Part shown: piece by piece, positions 36,784-45,112 of the stretch | Position numbering within the stretch: the stretch's first letter is position 1 | Layout of the letters: each line of letters opens with the position of its first letter | DNA from: Mesorhizobium sp. B2-7-1 | GTDB taxonomy: Bacteria; Pseudomonadota; Alphaproteobacteria; Rhizobiales; Rhizobiaceae | Assembly: GCF_006440735.1 (NCBI RefSeq) | Contig: NZ_VFUA01000040.1 | Span: 1-49,637, forward strand | Length of the DNA stretch: 49,637 nt | Direction of reading: 5' to 3' | The notes under the pieces: generated by a model | Seen by the model: the letters and a program-made list of their open reading frames with translations, nothing else | The model's database searches: none | What the model was told of the DNA's origin: nothing | Position numbers and translations under genes: made by a program

Positions 36784-37756
36784 TGGCTTTGTTCCGGATG
36801 ATGTCGAGATAGGTCGCCAGGATGATGACGATGCCCGGCACCACCATCTGCAGGTCCTGGTTCCAGCCCAGGATGATGATCCCGTTGTCGATCACTTTCA
36901 GCACCAGCACGCCGAGCAGCGTGCCGAACAGCGAACCGCGGCCGCCGAGCAGGCTGGTGCCGCCGAGGATGACGGCGGCGATCACCGTCAGCTCGAAGCC
37001 GCGCCCGGCTGTCGGCTGTCCGGCATTCATCAGCGAGGACAGGATCATGCCGGCGACGCCGACGCACAGGCCGGTGACGACGAAGGCAAGCAGCTTGAGC
37101 CGTTCCGAACGCAGGCCGGACAGGCGCACCGCCTTTTCATTGGCCCCGACCGCGTAGAGATAGCGGCCGAGCGTGGTGAAGCGCAGCGTCACATAGGCGA
37201 CGACGAAGATCAGCGCCGCCAGGATGACGGGAACCGGAACCGCGCCGACATAGCCGGCGCCGAGGTCGGTGAAGCTTGCCAGCTGATTGTGGTTCTGTAC
37301 CGCCTCGCGCGTGAACAGATAGACGCCCCCCTGCAGCATCATCATGGTGCCGATGGTGGCGATCAGCGAGTTCACCCTGAGCCTGGTGACGACGAGCCCG
37401 TTGAACAGGCCGACGCCGCCGGCAAAGGCCAGCGCCGCCAGCATGCCGAGCGCGAGGCTGTGGGTGGAATTGAGCACCGCCATGCCGATGCAGCCGACAA
37501 AGGCGAGCGAGGCGCCGACCGACAGGTCGACCTCCGCCGTGATGATGAGCATTGTCATGCCCGAGGCGACGATCAGCACCAGCGCGCATTGGCGCAGGAT
37601 GGCGATGATGTTGGCCTCCGAATAGAACTGCGGCGCCGCGATCGAGATGGCGATGCACAGCACCGCCAGGATGGCGCCTAGCACCAGCTGGCTGCTGCCG
37701 AGAAGCTGGCCGCCGATGAAACGCTTCTGCGTGGAAGCGTGTGTAAGCTCGCTCAT
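36773..37756 (-). CDS. Ribose-type ABC permease, first of two
   Basis: 327 residues, RbsC family, with ASGMTMLIITAEVDLSVGAS and AAVILGGTSLLGGRGSLFGT as the conserved loops. It lies between the binding-protein gene and the ATPase gene and overlaps the latter. See the second permease at 34192 for the pairing. Confidence 0.9.
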   Translation of the reverse strand: MSELTHASTQKRFIGGQLLGSSQLVLGAILAVLCIAISIAAPQFYSEANIIAILRQCALVLIVASGMTMLIITAEVDLSVGASLAFVGCIGMAVLNSTHSLALGMLAALAFAGGVGLFNGLVVTRLRVNSLIATIGTMMMLQGGVYLFTREAVQNHNQLASFTDLGAGYVGAVPVPVILAALIFVVAYVTLRFTTLGRYLYAVGANEKAVRLSGLRSERLKLLAFVVTGLCVGVAGMILSSLMNAGQPTAGRGFELTVIAAVILGGTSLLGGRGSLFGTLLGVLVLKVIDNGIIILGWNQDLQMVVPGIVIILATYLDIIRNKANVR

Positions 37757-37775
37757 GTCAGTCCATTCCCGTCGC

Positions 37776-37828
37776 TAGAGCATGATGCCGAAAAGTGTGA
37801 AGCGGTTTTCGGACGACATCATGCTCTA
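37776..37828. repeat. Rhizobial palindromic intergenic repeat
   Basis: TAGAGCATGATG (37776-37787) pairs with CATCATGCTCTA (37817-37828), and inside it CCGAAAA (37788-37794) pairs with TTTTCGG (37806-37812). This GAGCATGATG...CGAAAA...TTTTCGG...CATCATGCTC form is a repeat seen in many copies in Rhizobiales genomes. Here it separates the binding-protein gene from the permease gene and could lower expression of the genes downstream. Confidence 0.75.
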
Positions 37829-37914
37829 TCTCTAAGGTCAGGCGCCCGCGCCGTGTCGTCGCCGACCTAGCTGACGGCCCTTCCCGCGATGCGGGAAAGG
37901 CCGCTCCGACCGAC

Positions 37915-38946
37915 TTATTTCTTCAGATCGGCCGAGGTCTTCATGCACTTTGCCGGCGGCTGGAGCGCGTTGACGGCGTCCCATTTGATGGTGCGGGTCG
38001 TGCCGTCATAATCATAGTATTTCTTCCAGTCGTCGCCAGTCATCGGCGCGGTCGGACTGACGATGTGCTCCGGCACCTGCTCGTTGTTGAACAGCTTGAC
38101 CGCCGCGTCGATGGTCGTGAAGCCTTCCTTTTCCGGGAACATGGCGGCCTCGATGCGGTAGGACGGTTCGTTCTGCATGGCGTTGATGAAGGCGAGCCCT
38201 TCGCCGCCGGTGCCGACCGTCAGCAGGCCGTCCTGCGACTTGCCGGCCGCCTTCCAGGCCTGCAGACCGCCCAGCGAGGACGAGTCGTTGATGCCGTAGA
38301 TGATGTTGATGTCGGAATTCTTGGCGAGTGCGGCCGAAGACACTTCGAGCGCGCGGTCCGGATTGCCGCCGCCATCGAGATCGTGGACCATGACCGCGTC
38401 TGGGACGATGGTCTTCAGCCCGTCCATGAAGCCTTGCGAACGCAGCACCGTCGCCGACAGCAACGGCAGGCCGACATTCATCACCTTGGCGACGCCGCCG
38501 AGCTTTTCCTTGGCATATTTGCCGGCCTCGACGCCGGAGAAATAGCCGGTGTCGTAGTCGCAGATGGCGACCATCGTGGTCATGCCCTTGACCGGGTTAC
38601 CCTCGAGCACCACCGGGATGTTGGCGGCCTTGGCCTGACGCAGCAGCGGCACCACGCCTTCCTCGTTCACCGGGGTGATGATCAGCACGTCGACGCCCTT
38701 GGCGATGAAATCTTCGGCCGCGGCGACCTGCTTGGCTATGTCGAGATTGGCGTCCTGCACCTCGACCTCGATCCCCAATTCCTTGCCGTGCGCCTTCATG
38801 CCTTTGATGACGTTCTGGTACCACTCATGCGTGGCGTAGTTGGTGACGTAACCGATGTGCTTGGGCATGTTCTCGGCGCGCGCCGTCGCCGCGCCAATGG
38901 CCAGCATGGCCGCGGATGCGAGCAGGATTGATTTGGACCAGTTCAT
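37915..38946 (-). CDS. Periplasmic sugar-binding protein, ribose/RbsB type
   Basis: 343 residues with a signal peptide ending near TARAENMP. The mature protein has the type I sugar-binding fold: HIGYVTNYATHEWYQNVIKG, KGVDVLIITPVNEEGVVPLL, INIIYGINDSSSLGGLQAWK and GTGGEGLAFINAM. GGGAGAG precedes the ATG. It delivers the sugar or polyol to the two-permease importer. Its distance from the permease (158 bases, with a repeat) suggests that it is made in excess, as is usual for binding proteins. Confidence 0.92.
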   Translation of the reverse strand: MNWSKSILLASAAMLAIGAATARAENMPKHIGYVTNYATHEWYQNVIKGMKAHGKELGIEVEVQDANLDIAKQVAAAEDFIAKGVDVLIITPVNEEGVVPLLRQAKAANIPVVLEGNPVKGMTTMVAICDYDTGYFSGVEAGKYAKEKLGGVAKVMNVGLPLLSATVLRSQGFMDGLKTIVPDAVMVHDLDGGGNPDRALEVSSAALAKNSDINIIYGINDSSSLGGLQAWKAAGKSQDGLLTVGTGGEGLAFINAMQNEPSYRIEAAMFPEKEGFTTIDAAVKLFNNEQVPEHIVSPTAPMTGDDWKKYYDYDGTTRTIKWDAVNALQPPAKCMKTSADLKK

Positions 38947-38973
38947 TTTTCTCTCCCAGGGTTTTCGTTTGTC

Positions 38974-39825
38974 TCAGTCGCTGAACGGGTAATCCCGCCG
39001 TTCCGGGTCGGCACGTGAAGAGCTGCTGGCGTCGCCCCAGCCGAGCGCGGCCGATATCTTCTCGGCGGCGGTCCGGGTTCGCTCGAAGACGGTTTCACGG
39101 TCGAAACGCGCCGCCTTCTGCGGCAGCAGCGGCACCGTGAGCGCGGCGATGACGGCGCCGGTGTGATCGCGCACCGGCATGGAGATGTTGGTGCAGGCCT
39201 CGACGGCCAACGACGCGCGCATCTCGTAGCCGAGTTTCGCCACTTCGTTCAGCCGCGCCTCGATTTCCTCGCGCGTTCCCTGGCCTTCGCCAGCGGCGAC
39301 GATGCGCTCGACGATGCGGTCGCGCTCGGCCCGGTTCGAATGGGCGAGCAGCACCGCGCCGGAACTGGTTTCGAGGATCGGGAAATGCGAGCCGAGCGCA
39401 ACCGAATAGCGCATCGGCAGCGGCGAATCGATCTGCAGCACCACCAGCGCGTTTTGTCCCTCGCGCACCACAAGATGGCAGCTCTGATCGGCATTGGCGG
39501 TCAATTCGCGCATCACCGGCAGCGCGCATTCGACGAGCCTGTTCACCGGCGGATGCATATGCGCCAGTTCGAACAGCCTCAGCGACAGCCGGAAGCGGTC
39601 AGATTGCGTGCGGAAGATGTAGCCCCGCTTCTCCAGGAGAAGCAGGATGCGGTAGATTTCGTGGATGGACCTGCCAAGGCCGGTCGCAATCTCGGTCTGG
39701 GTCATCGCATCGGCGCTGGAAGCCATGAACTCCAGCAAGTCGAGCGCCTTCTCCACCGCCGGCACGCGATATCCGTTGCGGCCGCTTTCGCTTTCTTCGA
39801 GCGTTTCGGCAATACCGGCAGCCAT
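38974..39825 (-). CDS. IclR-family transcription regulator
   Basis: 283 residues from the ATG at 39825 (TGATG with the previous gene); a GTG one codon upstream is an alternative. The N-terminal winged helix is seen in VPAVEKALDLLEFMASS and MTQTEIATGLGRSIHEIYRI, and the effector domain has MRYSVALGSHFPILETSSGA and MPVRDHTGAVIAALTVP. It probably controls the whole minus-strand catabolic block. The candidate operator is the repeat pair at 41021-41061 upstream of the first gene. Confidence 0.9.
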   Translation of the reverse strand: MAAGIAETLEESESGRNGYRVPAVEKALDLLEFMASSADAMTQTEIATGLGRSIHEIYRILLLLEKRGYIFRTQSDRFRLSLRLFELAHMHPPVNRLVECALPVMRELTANADQSCHLVVREGQNALVVLQIDSPLPMRYSVALGSHFPILETSSGAVLLAHSNRAERDRIVERIVAAGEGQGTREEIEARLNEVAKLGYEMRASLAVEACTNISMPVRDHTGAVIAALTVPLLPQKAARFDRETVFERTRTAAEKISAALGWGDASSSSRADPERRDYPFSD

Positions 39826-40967
39826 CACGCAACGCTCCGTTCCGGTTGCCTGGCTTCGCGGTAGAGGCGGTTCACGTGGTCGGCGAGCTCAGCGGCCGAG
39901 ATGTCGCCGGCGATGGCCGCGGCCGCGCGCGGCGCGCATTCGCGGAAGAAAGCGATGAAACCCGGATGCGTCGGACGCAGGTAGGACGAGCTGATCGTGC
40001 GCAGCGTCGAGGAGAAGAAATCGCCGGAAAGGCGATTGACCTCGGCATCCTTCCAGGCCGCCAGCGATCCCGGCTGCCCGCCCGACTTGACATAGTCGCC
40101 GCGCTGATAGTCGGGCGAGCAAAGGAACAGCGCATAGTTGATCGCCGCCTGCTTGTGCTTCGACTGGGCGCTGACGCCGATGCCGGCGCCGCCGAGCAGG
40201 GCGCCGGCCGATCGCGCGGTCGGCACGTCGGCAAAGCGCAGATACGGCCTGTCGGTCTTCGCGGCGTAGTTCACATAGCCGAAGGCGAACGGCACATAGA
40301 CGACGTCGTCATGCGCGATCATGTGGTCGTAGCAGCGGATCGGATTCCAACCGGACGAGTTCGGATGCGACAGCGCGGCAAGCTCGCGCAATTGGCCGAC
40401 GGCCTGCTCGACCATGTCCGTCGCGATGAACTGCTCGCCGTCCTCCTGCGGGTCGCCAAGCGTCAGAAGCAGGCACATAGCGTCAGTCGGCACGAAAGGC
40501 AGGCCGAGCCATTTCCCGTCCTTGCGCGCCAGCCGGCCGAGCGCGACCACCTCTTCATGCGTACGGGGCACCGGTGCGTAGCGCTCCAGCAGGTCCGGAC
40601 GATAGGAGGCGACGTGGCAGGCGGCATCGATCGGCAATGCCCATTGGCGTCCGTTCTTCTCGTAGGACCGCCAGGACGGACCGACCGAATCCCGTTCGAA
40701 GAAACGGATCTGCTCAACCGACAGATAAGCGTCGAACGGCACCATCAACTCGTCCTGCGCGATGTCGCCGATGAAGGGATGGTCGAACACCACCAGATCG
40801 TAGGCCGAGAGCACCGGGCCGAGCGCGCCTTCCCCGAATTCGTAGAGGCTGCGGCGGTCCCACTCGATTTCCAGGTCGGGATTGGCGGCGCGATACGGCG
40901 CCACACTGGCATCCAGCGGACCCCAGCAACGTCGATGATCCCACGCAAGACCGCGCAGTCTTGTCAT
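39825..40967 (-). CDS. Binding-protein-like protein without a signal peptide
   Basis: 380 residues from the ATG at 40967, which has GGGAGG about 11 bases upstream; an ATG ten codons earlier would put that site inside the gene. The fold is that of carbohydrate-type extracellular binding proteins (YDLVVFDHPFIGDI, WALPIDAACHVASYRPDLLE, GAGIGVSAQSKHKQAAINYA). Yet it starts MTRLRGLAWDHRRCWGPLD with no hydrophobic signal, so it should stay in the cytoplasm. To my knowledge related signal-less proteins are often found beside CaiB-type CoA transferases and enoyl-CoA hydratases, as here. Function unknown; it may sense or carry the substrate. Confidence 0.75.
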   Translation of the reverse strand: MTRLRGLAWDHRRCWGPLDASVAPYRAANPDLEIEWDRRSLYEFGEGALGPVLSAYDLVVFDHPFIGDIAQDELMVPFDAYLSVEQIRFFERDSVGPSWRSYEKNGRQWALPIDAACHVASYRPDLLERYAPVPRTHEEVVALGRLARKDGKWLGLPFVPTDAMCLLLTLGDPQEDGEQFIATDMVEQAVGQLRELAALSHPNSSGWNPIRCYDHMIAHDDVVYVPFAFGYVNYAAKTDRPYLRFADVPTARSAGALLGGAGIGVSAQSKHKQAAINYALFLCSPDYQRGDYVKSGGQPGSLAAWKDAEVNRLSGDFFSSTLRTISSSYLRPTHPGFIAFFRECAPRAAAAIAGDISAAELADHVNRLYREARQPERSVA

Positions 40968-41020
40968 ATCCGGCAATTCCTCCCTGGAACCGGGCATGTG
41001 CCCGACCCGCAGACCAGTAG

Positions 41021-41061
41021 CAGGTATTTTTACCTGAGCAAATAGTTTTTACATACGCAAA
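41021..41061 (-). promoter_or_regulatory. Repeat pair upstream of the minus-strand catabolic block
   Basis: TTTTTACCTGAGCAAA (41027-41042) and TTTTTACATACGCAAA (41046-41061) agree at 13 of 16 positions, 19 bases apart. The first overlaps an inverted repeat CAGGTA-TTTT-TACCTG (41021-41036). They lie 54-94 bases upstream of the first start codon and may bind the IclR regulator; this is inference. Confidence 0.45.
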
Positions 41062-41087
41062 CGACAACCTTCTTCCCGGCGACCGCC

Positions 41088-42272
41088 TCAAGCCAGCCCG
41101 AACCGCTCGACGGCGCGCATGATGCCGCGCAGTTCGGCGAGGCCCTTGAGGCGGCCGATCAGCGAATAGCCGGGATTGATCCTGGTCTTGCCGATGTCGT
41201 CAGCGAGCAGATGCCCGTGATCGGGCCGCATCGGGATGCGCCAGTCGGCGCGGCCTTCCTTGCGACGGCGCGCCTCCTCCTGCATCAGCGCGAGGATGAC
41301 ATGCGCCATGTCGGTGCCGCCTTCGAGATGTTCGGCCTCGTGGAAGGAGCCGTCATCCTCGATGGTGACGTTGCGCAGATGGACGAAATGGATTCGCTCC
41401 GCAAATGCCTTGACCATGGCGACGATGTCGTTGTCGGCGCGCGTGCCGTAGGAGCCGGTGCAGAACGTCAGCCCGTTGGCCGGGCTGTCGACGGCGTGGA
41501 GGATGAAGCGCGCATCCTCGGCGGTCGAGACGATACGCGGCAGGCCGTAGAGCGAGAATGGCGGATCGTCGGGATGGATGCACATGCGCACCCCCTCCTC
41601 CTCGGCCACCGGAATGATCTCGCGCAGGAACCAGGCCAGGTTCTCGCGCAATTCCTTCGGCCCGATCGAATCGTAGTCGGCCAAGGCGTCGCGAAAGCTG
41701 TCGCGGTTGTAGGCACGCTCGGTGGCGGGCAGGCCGGCGATGAGATTGCGCTCGATCCTGTCGATCTTCTCGTCGCCGAGCTCCTTCAGCCGCGATTCCG
41801 CCTCGGCGATGCGGGCGGGCGTGTAGCCGTCCCGCGCATTCCGGCGCTTCAGCACGAACAGGTCGTAGGCCGCGAAATCGATCGCGTCGAAGCGCAGCGC
41901 ATAACCCGTCGTCGGCAGGCGGCAAGCCAGATCCGTGCGGGTCCAGTCGACCACCGGCATGAAATTGTAGCAGATGGTCGCGATGCCGACCTTCGCCAGG
42001 GCGCGGATCGTATCCTTGTAGAAGCCGACATAGCGGAGCCGCTCCGGCGAACCGATCTTGATCGAGTTGTGGACCGGAATGCTCTCGACCACCGACCAGG
42101 TCAGCCCCGCCGCCTCGATGATCCGCTTGCGCTCGAGGATGTTCTCCAGCGGCCAGGCGCGCCCGTCATAGATGTCGTGCAGGGCCGAGACCACGCCTGT
42201 CGCGCCCGCCTGCTTGACATGATCGAGTGTCACCGGGTCGTCCGGGCCATACCAGCGCCAGCACTGTTCCAT
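41088..42272 (-). CDS. uxuA: Mannonate dehydratase
   Basis: 394 residues, the usual UxuA length. It dehydrates D-mannonate to 2-keto-3-deoxygluconate in hexuronate breakdown. The N-terminus ([20 protein letters not shown]) and SIPVHNSIK are typical, and metal-site regions are seen as [16 protein letters not shown] and MRPDHGHLL. It diverges from the GntR regulator; an operator-like site lies 33 bases upstream of its start codon. Confidence 0.95.
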   Translation of the reverse strand: MEQCWRWYGPDDPVTLDHVKQAGATGVVSALHDIYDGRAWPLENILERKRIIEAAGLTWSVVESIPVHNSIKIGSPERLRYVGFYKDTIRALAKVGIATICYNFMPVVDWTRTDLACRLPTTGYALRFDAIDFAAYDLFVLKRRNARDGYTPARIAEAESRLKELGDEKIDRIERNLIAGLPATERAYNRDSFRDALADYDSIGPKELRENLAWFLREIIPVAEEEGVRMCIHPDDPPFSLYGLPRIVSTAEDARFILHAVDSPANGLTFCTGSYGTRADNDIVAMVKAFAERIHFVHLRNVTIEDDGSFHEAEHLEGGTDMAHVILALMQEEARRRKEGRADWRIPMRPDHGHLLADDIGKTRINPGYSLIGRLKGLAELRGIMRAVERFGLA

Positions 42273-42304
42273 TGCCGCTTCCCTCTATGAATGGCCGGAA
42301 CTTA

Positions 42305-42318
42305 TTGTTGGACCACAA
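42305..42318. promoter_or_regulatory. Operator-like site next to uxuA
   Basis: TTGTTGGACCACAA. Its reverse complement shares GGTCCAACAA with the site at 42431, and the TGGNCCA core fits FadR-subfamily GntR operators. It lies just upstream of uxuA. Confidence 0.6.
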
Positions 42319-42430
42319 CGAGAGTCAAATTAAAAATTTCGAGTCTACAAGAGGTCCACTCGCGCCAAAATCTCAGGGAATTCGACCAAGCAGCCGCCGA
42401 AACCAGTTGTTTTCCTCAGACTCTGCGATA

Positions 42431-42443
42431 TGTTGGTCCAACA
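42431..42443. promoter_or_regulatory. Operator-like palindrome next to the GntR gene
   Basis: TGTTGGTCCAACA is a perfect palindrome around a central T. It ends 4 bases before the ribosome-binding site of the GntR gene, so binding there would repress the regulator's own gene. Confidence 0.65.
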
Positions 42444-42460
42444 ATTCAGGAGGATCGGCG

Positions 42461-43195
42461 TTGGAAGACACTCAGGCCGCGCGTGACAACGCCGTCGCCC
42501 GCCGCGCTGGCGGCAGGTCCGCGGTCGACACCGCGGCCGGACGGATTCTTGAGCTTATTCGCGCGCGACAACTCAATGTCGGCGATGTGCTGCCGACCGA
42601 ACGCGAGCTCAGCGAGATCACCGGCGCCAGCCGCAACACCGTGCGCGAGGCGCTGCGCACCATCCGCACCTATGGGCTGATCGAGCCCAAGCCGCGTGTC
42701 GGCGCGGTGCTGGCCGACGGGCAGAGCATCGCCATCCAGAATTTCTTCGCCGCGCATATGGATGTCTCGCGCTCGTCCTTCGCCGACATCCAGGGTTTCA
42801 GGCGCATCATCGAGGTCGGCATCGGCGACCATATCGTGCTCAACGCCACGAGCGAGCAGATCGAGGCGCTCGATGAGATCAACGCCAGGATCGTCGACAG
42901 CCGCTCGATCGAGGAAGCCGCCGAGAACGACTTCAATTTCCACATGGCGCTGATCGGGCTGGCGGACAACCGCATGCTCACCGACATGTATTCGTTCCTG
43001 TCGCCCGTGATCCTGCGGATCATGACCATCGGCAAGGAAATGCGACCGGTGCTGGCCGACACCCGCGCCGCGCATGGCGAGATCATCGCCGCGCTCCGCG
43101 CGCGCGACAGGCTGGCCTACGCCTATCTGATGAGCCGCCATCTCGATTTCGCCCTGCGCTTCCTGCCGGAAGAGCCGGCTTCCGACAGCGACTGA
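42461..43195 (+). CDS. FadR-subfamily GntR transcription regulator
   Basis: 244 residues from a TTG start at 42461, chosen because a perfect AGGAGG (42448-42453) lies 7 bases before it; an in-frame ATG far upstream would run through the operator. The winged helix-turn-helix is seen in LNVGDVLPTERELSEITGAS, RNTVREALRTIRTYGLIEP. The C-terminal FCD effector domain contains FRRIIEVGIGDHIV, NDFNFHMALIGLADN and THE-like metal histidines near RAAHGEI. It probably responds to a hexuronate or its breakdown product and controls uxuA and the downstream genes. Confidence 0.88.
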   Translation: MEDTQAARDNAVARRAGGRSAVDTAAGRILELIRARQLNVGDVLPTERELSEITGASRNTVREALRTIRTYGLIEPKPRVGAVLADGQSIAIQNFFAAHMDVSRSSFADIQGFRRIIEVGIGDHIVLNATSEQIEALDEINARIVDSRSIEEAAENDFNFHMALIGLADNRMLTDMYSFLSPVILRIMTIGKEMRPVLADTRAAHGEIIAALRARDRLAYAYLMSRHLDFALRFLPEEPASDSD

Positions 43196-43208
43196 AGGAG
43201 TTCCCGCA

Positions 43209-43994
43209 ATGAAGGATTTTGAAGGCAAGGTCGCGCTGGTGACTGGGACGACCGGGATTGGTCTCGCAACCGCCAGGCGCCTTGCCGCCGGCGGCGCCGC
43301 GATCGTCGCCTGTGGCATCGATCGCGCTGCCAATACGGCGATGAGGGCGGAACTGGAAAGCTCCGGGGCCGGCGCGTTGGTCGTGGACATCGACGTCTCC
43401 GTAGAAGACCAGGTCCGCGACGCCGTCGCTGCCGGCGTGGCGCGCTTCGGCGGCCTCGACGTGATCGTCAATTCGGCGGCGGTCCATCCCTACGGAACCG
43501 CGACGACGACCGACTGGGAAACCTGGAACAAGGCGATGACGGTCAATGTCGGCTCGATCTATCTGACCGCCCATTTCGGCATCCCGGAAATGATCAAGCG
43601 CGGCGGCGGCGCGATCATCAATGTCGCCTCGGTGCAGGGTTTCGCCTGCCAGCAGAACGTCGCTGCCTATGCCACCACCAAGGGCGCCATCCATACGCTG
43701 ACGCGTTCGCTGGCGCTCGACTACGCGGCCGCGGGCATACGGGTCAATTCGGTCAGCCCGGGCTCGATCCGTACGCCGATCCTGGAGAAGGCCGCGCGCG
43801 GCGACAATGGCAGCGATGCCGACGTCGAGGACGCCTACAGGCGCTTCGGCGCGGCGCATCCGCTCGGCCGCATCGGCGAGCCGGAGGAAGTGGCCGAGCT
43901 CATCGCTTTCCTGTGCTCGTCGAAAGCCGGCTTCTGCACCGGCGCGGACTACAAGATCGATGGCGGCCTGACCGCCGGCATCGGCGTGAGGTGA
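43209..43994 (+). CDS. SDR-family oxidoreductase in the sugar-acid operon
   Basis: 261 residues, 13 bases after the regulator gene with AAGGAG upstream. Cofactor motif TGTTGIGLA, active-site YATTK after the serine in ASVQG. The structural NNAG motif is NSAA here, a tolerated variant. In the context of two UxuA-type genes it may reduce fructuronate to mannonate in place of UxuB, or oxidise a sugar acid; both are inference. Confidence 0.85.
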   Translation: MKDFEGKVALVTGTTGIGLATARRLAAGGAAIVACGIDRAANTAMRAELESSGAGALVVDIDVSVEDQVRDAVAAGVARFGGLDVIVNSAAVHPYGTATTTDWETWNKAMTVNVGSIYLTAHFGIPEMIKRGGGAIINVASVQGFACQQNVAAYATTKGAIHTLTRSLALDYAAAGIRVNSVSPGSIRTPILEKAARGDNGSDADVEDAYRRFGAAHPLGRIGEPEEVAELIAFLCSSKAGFCTGADYKIDGGLTAGIGVR

Positions 43995-43996
43995 CC

Positions 43997-45112
43997 ATGA
44001 AGATCGGTCTTGGTCTTTACCGGGAATCGCTGACTCCCGACAATTTCCGCTTCGCCCGCCAGGCAGGCGCCACCCATATCGTCGCCCACCTCACCAATTA
44101 TTTTCGCGGCCGCGATCCTTCGCTGTCGGCAGGCAGCGAGGCGGAAGGCTGGGGCGATTGCTCCACCGACGAGCTGTGGAACTACGAGGACTTTGCCGGC
44201 CTGGTGAAGACCGTGCGCGACAACGGGCTGGAAATCGCCGCGATCGAGAATTTCTCGCCGCGCTTCTGGTCCGATGTCTTGCTCGATGGCCCCGACAGGG
44301 CGAAGCAGATCGAAGGGCTGAAGAGGCTTATCCGGGATGCCGGCCGCGCCGGCATCCCGTGCATCGGCTACAATTTTTCCATCGCCGGCGTCTGGGGCTG
44401 GTCGCGCGGGCCCTTCGCGCGCGGCGAGGCGATGTCGGTCGGGCTCGACCTTGCGGCCATCGACCCCGACTTGCGCCTGCCCGACGGCGTGGTCTGGAAC
44501 ATGCGCTATCGCGCCGGCCGGCCGGGCGCCGAACCGGTGAGAGTGAGCAGCGATGAACTCTGGCAGCGGCTCGGCGCCTTCCTGCGGGACGTCGTTCCGG
44601 TGGCCGAGGAGGCCGGCGTGGTGCTCGCCGCGCATCCGGACGATCCGCCGGCCGAGGCGCTGCGCGGCGCGGCGCGGCTGGTCAACCGGCCGGAGAAATA
44701 CGACCGGCTGATGGACATAGTCGATTCGCCGGCCAACGGGCTCGAGCTCTGCCTCGGCTCGCTGCAGGAGATGCCGGACACCGACGAGATTTACGGGCAT
44801 GTCCGGCGCTTCGCCCGACGCAAGCGCATCGGCTATATCCATTTCCGCAACGTGCGCGGCAAGGTGCCGAACTACCACGAAACCTTCGTCGACGACGGCG
44901 ACATCGACATGGCCGAAATCGTCCGCATCCTGCGCGATGAAAACTATGAGGGCGTCATCATCCCCGACCATACGCCGGAAATGTCCTGCGATGCGCCCTG
45001 GCACGCGGGGAAGGCCTTCGCGCTCGGCTATATGCGCGCGCTGGTGCAGAACGCCGCGGCGCTGGGACCCTCGCGCTCACAGCACTCCAGCAACATACGG
45101 ATGCAAGCCTGA
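43997..45112 (+). CDS. Second UxuA-family (mannonate dehydratase-like) protein
   Basis: 371 residues. It shares with UxuA the motifs AAHPDDPPAE, IHFRNVRG and IPDHTPEM, so the metal site looks intact. It is only distantly similar elsewhere: the start is KIGLGLYRESLTPDNFRFAR and the middle has extra loops (GVWGWSRGPFARGEAMSV). A different sugar-acid substrate is likely. It sits 2 bases after the SDR gene and overlaps the RraA gene by one base. Confidence 0.82.
   Translation: MKIGLGLYRESLTPDNFRFARQAGATHIVAHLTNYFRGRDPSLSAGSEAEGWGDCSTDELWNYEDFAGLVKTVRDNGLEIAAIENFSPRFWSDVLLDGPDRAKQIEGLKRLIRDAGRAGIPCIGYNFSIAGVWGWSRGPFARGEAMSVGLDLAAIDPDLRLPDGVVWNMRYRAGRPGAEPVRVSSDELWQRLGAFLRDVVPVAEEAGVVLAAHPDDPPAEALRGAARLVNRPEKYDRLMDIVDSPANGLELCLGSLQEMPDTDEIYGHVRRFARRKRIGYIHFRNVRGKVPNYHETFVDDGDIDMAEIVRILRDENYEGVIIPDHTPEMSCDAPWHAGKAFALGYMRALVQNAAALGPSRSQHSSNIRMQA

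Noticed and set aside
34156..36801. A very long open frame of about 880 codons on the plus strand
   Set aside because: It lies opposite the permease and ATPase genes, has the Asp/Arg/His-rich composition of an antisense frame of GC-rich genes, and shows no domain.
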